Shown here: piece after piece, positions 1 to 6,790 of the stretch
Layout: every line of letters starts with the position of its first letter
How positions within the stretch are numbered: position 1 is the first letter of the stretch
DNA from: Legionellales bacterium UBA4759
GTDB lineage: Bacteria; Pseudomonadota; Gammaproteobacteria; Legionellales; Legionellaceae
Length of the DNA stretch: 12,073 bases
Reading direction: 5' to 3'
Assembly (NCBI GenBank): GCA_002403515.1
Contig: DHHZ01000098.1
Coordinates: 1-12,073 of the forward strand
The notes under the pieces: generated by a model
What the model saw: only the letters and a program-made list of their open reading frames with translations
The model's database searches: none
What the model was told of the DNA's origin: nothing
Position numbers and translations under genes: made by a program

Positions 1-2
1 AC

Positions 3-791
3 TTATTTCCAAGCAGGAATGGCATTCTCCCCAAACAATTCTTTGGCTTTTTGAATCACTTCTGGGCTATGCATGGCTTCAACAAATTGTATGAGGCTGG
101 CCTTATCTAGATCACTTGAGCGTACAACAATGAGGTTCGCATAGGGGGAGTCTTTACTTTCTAAAAAAATAGCATCTTTGGCTGGATTTAATCCAGCAGG
201 TATGGCAAAAGTTGTATTGATAACCGCTAAATCCACATCAGCCAGCATCCTTGGCAATTGGGCTGCATCGAGCTCTTTAAATTGGAGGTCTTTAGGATTG
301 TTTTGAATATCTCGAATACTCAAGGTGACTTTATTGGGTAGGCTAATTAAACCTGCCGATTGTAAAAGTATAAGTGCTCTTGTTTGATTGCTGGGATCAT
401 TCGGTACTGATACGCTGGCATTATTTGGAATATCTTGGAGATTTTGATGACGATTAGAATAAATCCCCATCGGATAAATAAATGTTTTGTCCATGACTGC
501 TATAGGGTAATGACGAGCGGCAATACTGGCTTTTAGAAAAGGGAAGTGTTGGTAAATATTCATATCCAAAGAGCCGTCTGCCAAAGCTTCGTTGGGTAAA
601 TTGTAATCACTAAATTCCATGATTTTGACATTCAAACCATTGTTTTTCTTAGCAACCTCTGCTGCTACTTTAGCCAATTCAGTTTCAGGGCCTGCAATCG
701 TGCCCACCACTATATCTGCTTTTGGGGTTGGTTTACAAGCCAATAAGCTTAATGTGAATAATACAATTACAGCTTTTTTAAAAATATGCAT
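3..791 (-). CDS. metQ: MetQ, methionine-binding lipoprotein of the MetNIQ ABC importer
   Basis: This is the receptor subunit of the methionine importer. It binds D/L-methionine outside the inner membrane and delivers it to MetI. The 262-residue product starts with a lipoprotein signal peptide: KK at 5-6, a hydrophobic stretch at 7-17, and lipobox LLAC with lipidated Cys19. It continues as an NlpA-family periplasmic binding domain, with the typical GPETEL segment near 34-39 and the DMNIYQHFPF segment near 76-85. Length matches the family (about 270 residues). The ATG at 791 is preceded by AGGAG (801-805) nine bases upstream, and that site overlaps the metI stop codon, so the two are probably translationally coupled. 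It is the last gene of metN-metI-metQ, the same order as in E. coli. No terminator is visible because the window ends two bases past the stop. Methionine as ligand is inferred from family and operon. Confidence 0.95.
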   Translation of the reverse strand: MHIFKKAVIVLFTLSLLACKPTPKADIVVGTIAGPETELAKVAAEVAKKNNGLNVKIMEFSDYNLPNEALADGSLDMNIYQHFPFLKASIAARHYPIAVMDKTFIYPMGIYSNRHQNLQDIPNNASVSVPNDPSNQTRALILLQSAGLISLPNKVTLSIRDIQNNPKDLQFKELDAAQLPRMLADVDLAVINTTFAIPAGLNPAKDAIFLESKDSPYANLIVVRSSDLDKASLIQFVEAMHSPEVIQKAKELFGENAIPAWK

Positions 792-803
792 CGTCTATAT
801 CTC

Positions 804-1448
804 CTAATGCGTGATACTTTGTCGAATGGTTTGCCCCAGCCATTGCATGAGCTGTACCATCAAAACCAGAATTACAATGGTTAAACACATCACGGTGGTA
901 TCAAAACGCTGATAACCATAGCGAATTGCTAAATCGCCAAGTCCGCCACCGCCAATAGCGCCAGCCATAGCAGAATAACCAATTAAAGTAATGGCCGTCA
1001 TGGTCATGGCATCAATTAATAAAGGCAATGTTTCTTTAAAAAGCATTTTTTTAATGATTTGGAATGGTGTGGCACCTATGGAATGCGCACACTCTAAAAT
1101 ACCCTCAGGAATTTGTTCATATGCCTGGACAGTCAGCCGAGCAAAAAGAGGTGTGGCGCCTAGAGTCAATGGCACGATGGCCGCATGCAGTCCGATTGCA
1201 GAACCCAAAAGCCAACGAGTCAGTGGTAACAGGGCAACCATGAGAATGATAAAAGGAATTGAGCGTGAGGTATTGATTAAAAAATTTAAAATTTTGGCAA
1301 TGCTTTGATTGGGATGTAGTTTTTCACTGGTGTAAAGCCAAGTGCCCAATGGCCATCCTAGCAATATAGCGCCGAAGGTACTGAGTATCACCATGTAAGC
1401 TGTTTGTCCGCTTGCTTGTAGTATTTCAATTGTGAATGTGTTCAACAT
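804..1448 (-). CDS. metI: MetI, methionine ABC transporter permease
   Basis: This is the inner-membrane channel subunit; two copies pair with two MetN ATPases. The product has 214 residues against 217 in E. coli. Hydrophobic membrane segments are visible at roughly 17-38, 58-80, 86-106, 146-170 and 184-204. The cytoplasmic EAA-type coupling loop that contacts MetN lies at about 119-142, with E119-C-A, G125 and the closing LP at 141-142. The glycine run GAIGGGGLGDLA near 163-174 is typical of MetI. The start codon lies inside the end of metN (23-base overlap), and the stop TAG abuts the metQ ribosome binding site. The three genes therefore form one transcription unit controlled from the metN leader. 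Confidence 0.95.
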   Translation of the reverse strand: MLNTFTIEILQASGQTAYMVILSTFGAILLGWPLGTWLYTSEKLHPNQSIAKILNFLINTSRSIPFIILMVALLPLTRWLLGSAIGLHAAIVPLTLGATPLFARLTVQAYEQIPEGILECAHSIGATPFQIIKKMLFKETLPLLIDAMTMTAITLIGYSAMAGAIGGGGLGDLAIRYGYQRFDTTVMCLTIVILVLMVQLMQWLGQTIRQSITH

Positions 1449-2454
1449 AACCTAAAACTTCTCCAATAATTTGATGGTGTTGACATTTTTTAAGGAATCT
1501 GTCGATTTGATCGGGTTGTTGGCCATCCATGCTCACCAACATCACACCACATTGATTGGTGTGGTGGTGATCTATTTGTGCCGATAAAATATTAATATCA
1601 ATTTCTAAGCTTCTGCACATTTCACTAATGAATGGAATCGTGGCACCTTCCCCTGGAAATAAGATGCGTAAAATCGAGTGATTGTTGGTTTTTTTAGATA
1701 ATTGATTCACAATAAACTGTGGCAATTGTTGGGCAACATCACCATACAATGATTCACGAATGAGACTGCCAGTTTTTTTAAGTAGATTAGGCCATTGACT
1801 CAATTCAACAATTTGTCCATTTTTCATTAATGCCAAGCGTTGGCAGATTTTTTTAGCCACTTGCATATCGTGTGTGATGATGACCAAGGTAATTTGATAT
1901 TGTCTTTGAATTTCTAATAGTAATTTCAAAATGGCGTTGGTATTGGCTGGGTCTAAAGCTGCAGTTGCCTCATCGCACAATAAAATCGATGGGCGAGTAC
2001 TCAATGCTCGCGCAATGGCGACACGTTGCTTTTGTCCACCACTTAATTGTTCAGGGTAGGCATGTTCTTTGTTGTTTAATCCAACAATTTCTAATAATTC
2101 TTTAACACGCGCATTGATTGCCTCTGCAGTGTGACCTTGAATCTTCATCGGCAGAGCAATGTTTTCAAAAACAGTTTGTTGATTGAGCAGTTGATAGTTT
2201 TGAAAAATCATCCCAATTTGTTGGCGTGCAATGCGTAAATCTTTGGGATTTAATTGCATGAGGTTTTGGCCATTAATCCAGACCTCACCTTCGTTGGGGC
2301 GTTCTAAAAGATTAATGCAACGCAGTAAGGTTGATTTGCCAGCGCCACTGCCACCAATGATGCCAATGATTTCACCTTGGGCAATATCCAGAGAGATGTC
2401 TTTTAAAACCTGATGTTTATCAAAACTTTTTTGTAAATGTCTTAAACTAATCAT
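1426..2454 (-). CDS. metN: MetN, methionine ABC transporter ATPase with NIL regulatory domain
   Basis: This ATPase drives methionine import. Numbered from the ATG at 2454 (342 residues) it shows Walker A GGSGAGKS at 34-41, Q-loop Q85, signature LSGGQ at 137-141, Walker B with catalytic E at ILLCDE 157-162, and H-loop H195. Residues about 250-340 form the C-terminal NIL (ACT-like) domain, which in characterised MetN proteins binds methionine and inhibits transport when the cell is replete. The start is uncertain: the frame is open back to ATGs at 2481 and 2490, adding 9 or 12 residues, and none has a clear Shine-Dalgarno. The 2454 start is preferred because MISLRHL aligns with the beginning of E. 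coli MetN (MIKLSNI). The longer form would begin about 10 bases after the riboswitch core. It is the first gene of metNIQ. Confidence 0.95.
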   Translation of the reverse strand: MISLRHLQKSFDKHQVLKDISLDIAQGEIIGIIGGSGAGKSTLLRCINLLERPNEGEVWINGQNLMQLNPKDLRIARQQIGMIFQNYQLLNQQTVFENIALPMKIQGHTAEAINARVKELLEIVGLNNKEHAYPEQLSGGQKQRVAIARALSTRPSILLCDEATAALDPANTNAILKLLLEIQRQYQITLVIITHDMQVAKKICQRLALMKNGQIVELSQWPNLLKKTGSLIRESLYGDVAQQLPQFIVNQLSKKTNNHSILRILFPGEGATIPFISEMCRSLEIDINILSAQIDHHHTNQCGVMLVSMDGQQPDQIDRFLKKCQHHQIIGEVLGYVEHIHN

Positions 2455-2499
2455 AAAGAGTCGACCGTAAAAAATATACATAACGGCCATAGTCGAGAA

Positions 2500-2570
2500 G
2501 TCGCTTTAGCCGTGTTTTCAAGTTAAAAACTTGAGCGCCCGCAAGCTGATATAAATCAAATCCGCGCAAA
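2500..2570 (-). promoter_or_regulatory. Candidate SAM-II (SAM-alpha) riboswitch in the metNIQ leader
   Basis: Read on the minus strand, the leader contains, in order, the conserved blocks I associate with SAM-II aptamers. These are P1 5' strand GCGC (2567-2564), GATTTG (2562-2557), GCTTGC (2546-2541), P1 3' strand GCGC (2538-2535), an A-rich stretch, and GCTAAA (2510-2505), which in known SAM-II RNAs forms the 3' pseudoknot strand that contacts SAM. A sigma70-like promoter just upstream would start transcription near 2567-2570, at the first base of P1. The downstream gene imports methionine, the SAM precursor, as expected for this class. Odd points: a perfect 7-bp hairpin (2518-2534) sits where the joining loop is normally short, the second pseudoknot helix is not clean by eye, and no Shine-Dalgarno overlaps the 3' strand. 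SAM-V, which shares the core, is an alternative. Confidence 0.68.
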
Positions 2571-2573
2571 TAC

Positions 2574-2602
2574 ATGCTACATTGAAAGCTTTTGGAATGC
2601 AA
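2574..2602 (-). promoter_or_regulatory. Putative sigma70 promoter of metNIQ
   Basis: On the minus strand, TTGCAT (2602-2597) and TAGCAT (2579-2574) are separated by exactly 17 bases. The match to consensus is moderate (3/6 and 4/6). Support comes mainly from position: the predicted transcript start, about seven bases downstream, coincides with the first base of the riboswitch candidate. A small palindrome, TGCT-AAAC-AGCA, lies at 2604-2615, next to the -35 element. Confidence 0.45.
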
Positions 2603-2672
2603 CTGCTAAACAGCACAAAAAAACCATGAAATAGTTGATTTAAAAAAGGCCTTGATGCTCTTTTAATATCCT

Positions 2673-2701
2673 TTGAAGATGCCGGCGAACTATGACATAA
2701 T
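2673..2701 (+). promoter_or_regulatory. Putative sigma70 promoter of recA
   Basis: TTGAAG (2673-2678) and CATAAT (2696-2701) are separated by 17 bases, matching consensus at 4/6 and 5/6. Transcription would start near 2708, giving a leader of about 25 bases before recA. No CTG-N10-CAG LexA operator overlaps it. The only similar text, CTG-N5-CAG at 2603-2613, has the wrong spacing and lies about 70 bases further upstream. Confidence 0.6.
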
Positions 2702-2731
2702 GAAGCAACAAAATTGAAATAGAAAGGGGCA

Positions 2732-3778
2732 ATGATGGATGATAATAAACAAAAGGCATTATCGGCAGCTTTAAGTCAAATTGAACGACAATTTGGTAAA
2801 GGTTCTGTGATGCGTATGGGTGATTCGCAAGCCAGCCGTGATATTGAAGCAATATCAACCGGTTCTTTGAGCTTGGATATTGCTTTGGGCATCGGTGGAT
2901 TACCCCGTGGCCGTATTGTTGAAATTTATGGCCCAGAATCTTCAGGTAAAACCACTTTAACTTTACAAGTGATTGCTGAATGTCAAAAGCTTGGTGGAAC
3001 TTGCGCATTTATCGACGCAGAACATGCACTAGACCCAAGTTATGCTGAAAAATTGGGTGTGAAAGTTAATGAATTGGTGATTTCACAACCCGATACAGGT
3101 GAACAAGCTTTAGAAATTACCGATATGTTGGTTCGTTCAGCTGCTGTTGATGTCGTCATTGTCGACTCTGTTGCTGCTTTAACACCAAAAGCTGAAATTG
3201 AAGGTGAGATGGGTGATTCTCATGTTGGTTTACAAGCGCGTTTGATGTCTCAAGCCTTACGTAAATTGACCGCCAACATTAAGCGCTCTAATACATTGGT
3301 TATTTTCATTAACCAAATTCGTATGAAAATTGGTGTGATGTTTGGTAGCCCAGAAACTACAACTGGCGGTAATGCACTTAAATTCTATGCTTCTGTTCGT
3401 TTAGATATTCGCCGTGTCGGCTCTATTAAAAAAGGCGAAGATATCTTAGGAAATGAAACAAAAGTTAAAGTTGTTAAAAATAAAGTAGCGCCCCCATTTA
3501 GAACAGCGGAATTTGATATTTATTATAACGAAGGTATTTCACGTGAAAGCGAGATTATCAATTTGGCCGTGCAATTGGGCTTTATTGAAAAATCAGGTGC
3601 ATGGTACAGTTATAAGAATGAGAAAATTGGTCAGGGCAAAGACAATGTTCGGGTATATTTGAAAGAAAACCCAGCCATTGCTCAAGAAATTGAACAACAA
3701 ATTCGTAAAGAATTTTTGACCAATCAAAAAGCTGCTCCTGTAGAACACAATGAAGATATATTAGCCTTTGATGAATAA
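2732..3778 (+). CDS. recA: RecA recombinase
   Basis: RecA is the DNA-dependent ATPase that forms filaments on single-stranded DNA for homologous recombination and DNA-damage signalling. The 348-residue product is full length and conserved throughout: Walker A GPESSGKT at 67-74, catalytic E97 in FIDAEHAL, Walker B VVIVDS at 141-146, DNA-binding loop L1 near 157-165, loop L2 near 195-212 (NQIRMKIGVMFG), and an acidic C-terminal end. There is no intein or frameshift. Two tandem ATGs (2732 and 2735) follow an AAAGGGG ribosome binding site at 2723-2729. Spacing slightly favours the second, which removes only one Met. The stop overlaps the start of recX by eight bases, so translation is probably coupled. 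The leader shows no LexA box. Confidence 0.98.
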   Translation: MMDDNKQKALSAALSQIERQFGKGSVMRMGDSQASRDIEAISTGSLSLDIALGIGGLPRGRIVEIYGPESSGKTTLTLQVIAECQKLGGTCAFIDAEHALDPSYAEKLGVKVNELVISQPDTGEQALEITDMLVRSAAVDVVIVDSVAALTPKAEIEGEMGDSHVGLQARLMSQALRKLTANIKRSNTLVIFINQIRMKIGVMFGSPETTTGGNALKFYASVRLDIRRVGSIKKGEDILGNETKVKVVKNKVAPPFRTAEFDIYYNEGISRESEIINLAVQLGFIEKSGAWYSYKNEKIGQGKDNVRVYLKENPAIAQEIEQQIRKEFLTNQKAAPVEHNEDILAFDE

Positions 3779-4205
3779 GCTTATGAATGCCGCGCTGACA
3801 TTATTAGCGCGGCGTGAATACAGTCAAAAGGAATTAATTCAGCGCTTAATGCGACAATACCCTGAATCTGAAGTGATTGAGGTCGTGTCTGAGTGTATCA
3901 AGCGAGGCTTTTTAAGTGATGAGCGCTTTGTTGAATCACGAATTCGACATCGTATTCAGCAAGGGTATGGTCCTTTGTGGATTGAGCAAGATTTACGTCA
4001 AGATGGGATTGATGGCGATTTGATTGTAGTTCATCTCCCGACAGACGAAGATTTTTGGGTTGAGCAAGCATTTCAACTCATACAAAGAAAATTTGCAAAC
4101 AAAGATACGAATTCACCGAAGTTTCAACGTTATATGTATCAGAAGGGCTATCGTTCTTCACATATACGTCAAGCTTTACAAATGATAAATACGAGAGAGA
4201 TATGA
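3771..4205 (+). CDS. recX: RecX, regulatory protein of RecA
   Basis: RecX binds RecA filaments and limits their growth and ATPase activity. The 144-residue product is mostly helical and basic, as in the family. It carries the typical RecX segments YSQKELIQRL (18-27), the RGFLSDERFVESRI block (about 45-58) and the GPLWIEQDLRQDGI block (about 67-80), each belonging to one of the three-helix repeats. The ATG at 3771 overlaps the recA stop by eight bases. A TTG at 3768 is also in frame but less likely. Its own ribosome binding site is weak, consistent with translation re-initiating after recA. The stop codon overlaps the alaS start (ATGA), placing recX in a recA-recX-alaS operon. Confidence 0.93.
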   Translation: MNKLMNAALTLLARREYSQKELIQRLMRQYPESEVIEVVSECIKRGFLSDERFVESRIRHRIQQGYGPLWIEQDLRQDGIDGDLIVVHLPTDEDFWVEQAFQLIQRKFANKDTNSPKFQRYMYQKGYRSSHIRQALQMINTREI

Positions 4206-6790
4206 AAAAGATGGATAGTGCCGCCATTCGTCGCGCATTTTTAGATTATTTTGCACAGCAGGGTCATCAAGTGGTGCCTAGTAGCTCACTGGTTCCAGCG
4301 CAAGATCCGACCCTTTTGTTTACCAACGCAGGAATGGTTCAATTCAAAGACGTTTTTTTAGGAACAGAGCAACGTTCATATCAGCGCGCCACAAGTGTGC
4401 AACGTTGTGTTCGAGCCGGTGGTAAGCACAATGATTTAGAAAATGTTGGTTTTACAGCAAGACATCATACGTTTTTTGAAATGTTGGGCAATTTTAGTTT
4501 CGGGGACTATTTTAAAAAAGATGCCATACGCATGGCGTGGACCTTCTTAACGGAAGTTTTACAAATCCCCAAAGAAAAACTTTGGGTGACTGTTTTTGAA
4601 CAGGATTTAGAGTCTGAGAAGATTTGGGTTGAAGAGATGAAAGTCGATCCGAATCGTGTTACTCGTTGCGGAGCAAGTGATAATTTTTGGGCCATGGGTG
4701 ATACGGGGCCTTGTGGACCTTGTACTGAAATTTATTATGATCACGGTCCAAGTGTTGCAGGTGGTCCACCAGGCTCCCCTGATATGGAAGGTGACCGCTA
4801 TGTTGAGATTTGGAATGTGGTCTTTATGCAGTTTAATCGAGACCCTTCTGGACAGATGCATCCATTACCCAAGCCTTCTGTGGATACCGGCATGGGCTTG
4901 GAGCGGATTGCGGCGGTCATGCAAGGTGTATGCAGCAATTACGATACAGATATTTTTGTTCATTTAAAAAATGCAATCGCAAAACTATTGTCGGCAATTG
5001 ATACCAATTCACCAAGCGTACAAGTCATTGCAGATCATATTCGTTCATGTACATTTTTATTGGCTGATGGGGTAATTCCTAGCAATGAAGGGCGAGGTTA
5101 TGTTTTACGTCGTATAATTCGTCGAGCCATTCGTCATGGGCACAAATTAGGTTTACCATCGCCATTTATGTCTCAATTGGTGCCTGCCGTTATTGAAATG
5201 ATGGGGGATGCATACCCTTATTTGAAAGAGCAGAAAAATTTAGTACAACAATCATTACACCAAGAAGAAGAGCAGTTTATTAGAACAATCAATCAAGGTT
5301 TAAAATTATTACAAGAAACCATGGTGAATTGTCATAATAAAATGTTACCTGGTGATGTGGTATTTAAGCTCTACGATACTTATGGTTTTCCAGTGGATTT
5401 AACTGCTGATGCTGCACGCGAAGCAGGTTATAGTTTAGATATGGCTGGTTTTGAAGCTTGTATGCAATTACAACGACAACAGTCTCAATCCAGTAATCAA
5501 TTTCAATCAGCTTATATCGATTTACCCACCGACTTGGATAAAAGTGTGTTCCATGGTTACGCACACCTCGAACATCCTAGTAAAATTTTAAGTCTTTTGG
5601 TGGATGGCCAAGTGGTCAAGGCAATGTCTGAAGGACAAGAGGGCTTAATTATCTTATCCGAAACACCGTTTTATGCTGAAAGTGGTGGGCAAGTGGGTGA
5701 TGAAGGACGATTAATGTCGCCTAATGCAGAATTTATAGTCACCGATACTCAAAAAAAAGGTGAGGTGATTTTACATAAAGGATACATGGCCAAAGGTTCT
5801 TTTGCTTTACAAGATAATGTGATGGCAAAAGTGAATGAAACCAGACGCCAGGCGATTCGTTTAAACCATACCGCAACGCATCTTTTGCATGCCGCTTTAC
5901 GCACTTTATTGGGGCATGGGGTTTCGCAAAAAGGTTCTTTAGTCAATGCTCAAATTAGTCGCTTTGATTTCTCGTTTAATCGTGCATTATCAAAAGAAGA
6001 GCTCAATCAAGTTGAGCAGTGGGTCAATGAACGAATCCGTGAGAATGTTTTGGTGAATACCGAATTACTTTCATTAGAAAAAGCCCAAGAAAAAGGTGCT
6101 ATAGCCTTATTTGGTGAAAAGTACGGTGAAGAAGTTAGAGTTCTTTCCATGGGCGAGTTTTCACAAGAACTTTGTGGTGGAACTCATGCCACTCGCACAG
6201 GCGATATTGGTTTATTTAAAATTCTTTCTGAGGCAAGTATTGCAAGCGGTGTTCGACGAATTGAATTTGTGACTGGGCAAGTTGCCTTGACAGATGTTCA
6301 ATTACAAAATCAAGCATTACAAGATATTGCTGGTATGTTAAAAACAAGCCCTGAACTGATTGAAGAAAGAATCCAGCAAAATTTACAACAATTACAGCAA
6401 TTGCAGCAACAATTACAGCAGTTTGAAAAAAATCGTATGTTGATGCAGGCCCGTGAATGGGTGAATTCAAATCAAAAAGATTTCATGATTCAGCAAGTCA
6501 ATGATTACGATGTCAAAGCTTTGCGTGGTCTTAGCGATGTATTGAAAGATCTCAAACCCGATTGGATGTTTGTTTTATACAGTATCCAAGAGCAAAATTT
6601 ACATGTGATGGTTTCTGTGCCCAAATCCTTACAAGCTAAAGTTAACTCTGCGGCTGATTGGGTCAAGATATTATGCCCAAGAGGTGGTGGTCGACCAGAC
6701 TTCGCGCAAGGTGGCGGTCCTGTGCCTGAGGATTTGTCTCAAAAAATTCAAATGATTGAAGAGAAAATTGCGCAGTTAATGCATCATTAA
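4202..6790 (+). CDS. alaS: Alanyl-tRNA synthetase
   Basis: This enzyme charges tRNA-Ala and hydrolyses mischarged Ser/Gly-tRNA-Ala. The 862-residue product (876 in E. coli) has all domains. The class II catalytic core covers 1 to about 250, with motif 1 around DPTLLFTNAGM 35-45 and motif 2 around RCVRAGGKHNDLENVG 68-83. A tRNA-recognition region follows to about 460. The editing domain has its zinc site at H556 and H560 (NHTATH) plus C658 and H662 (CGGTH). A Gln-rich coiled coil spans 724-741, and the C-Ala domain carries GGGRPDFAQGGG at 828-839. Just before that motif the sequence reads CPR, where E. coli has GGK. The ATG at 4202 overlaps the recX stop (ATGA) and follows a GAGAGA purine tract; M4 (4211) is an alternative. 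The 3' end overlaps the convergent downstream gene by four bases. Confidence 0.98.
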   Translation: MKKMDSAAIRRAFLDYFAQQGHQVVPSSSLVPAQDPTLLFTNAGMVQFKDVFLGTEQRSYQRATSVQRCVRAGGKHNDLENVGFTARHHTFFEMLGNFSFGDYFKKDAIRMAWTFLTEVLQIPKEKLWVTVFEQDLESEKIWVEEMKVDPNRVTRCGASDNFWAMGDTGPCGPCTEIYYDHGPSVAGGPPGSPDMEGDRYVEIWNVVFMQFNRDPSGQMHPLPKPSVDTGMGLERIAAVMQGVCSNYDTDIFVHLKNAIAKLLSAIDTNSPSVQVIADHIRSCTFLLADGVIPSNEGRGYVLRRIIRRAIRHGHKLGLPSPFMSQLVPAVIEMMGDAYPYLKEQKNLVQQSLHQEEEQFIRTINQGLKLLQETMVNCHNKMLPGDVVFKLYDTYGFPVDLTADAAREAGYSLDMAGFEACMQLQRQQSQSSNQFQSAYIDLPTDLDKSVFHGYAHLEHPSKILSLLVDGQVVKAMSEGQEGLIILSETPFYAESGGQVGDEGRLMSPNAEFIVTDTQKKGEVILHKGYMAKGSFALQDNVMAKVNETRRQAIRLNHTATHLLHAALRTLLGHGVSQKGSLVNAQISRFDFSFNRALSKEELNQVEQWVNERIRENVLVNTELLSLEKAQEKGAIALFGEKYGEEVRVLSMGEFSQELCGGTHATRTGDIGLFKILSEASIASGVRRIEFVTGQVALTDVQLQNQALQDIAGMLKTSPELIEERIQQNLQQLQQLQQQLQQFEKNRMLMQAREWVNSNQKDFMIQQVNDYDVKALRGLSDVLKDLKPDWMFVLYSIQEQNLHVMVSVPKSLQAKVNSAADWVKILCPRGGGRPDFAQGGGPVPEDLSQKIQMIEEKIAQLMHH

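Noticed and set aside
2500..2526. A possible terminator in the metN leader formed by ACGGC and GCCGT, followed by a T-run.
   Set aside because: The stem is only 5 bp with a loop of about 20 bases, and it would use the GCTAAA strand. It would therefore form in the SAM-free state, opposite to the expected logic of an OFF switch.
2603..2613. CTG-N5-CAG as a LexA-type box for recA.
   Set aside because: The gammaproteobacterial LexA box needs CTG-N10-CAG, and this one lies too far upstream of the recA promoter.
2640..3008. Minus-strand reading frame of 122 codons opposite the recA start.
   Set aside because: It lies antisense to recA's conserved coding sequence and covers its promoter, so it is a shadow frame.
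6386..6421. CAA/CAG-rich tandem stretch near the end of alaS as a nucleotide repeat.
   Set aside because: It encodes the Gln-rich coiled coil of AlaS in frame with mixed CAA/CAG/TTA codons, so it is explained by the protein.
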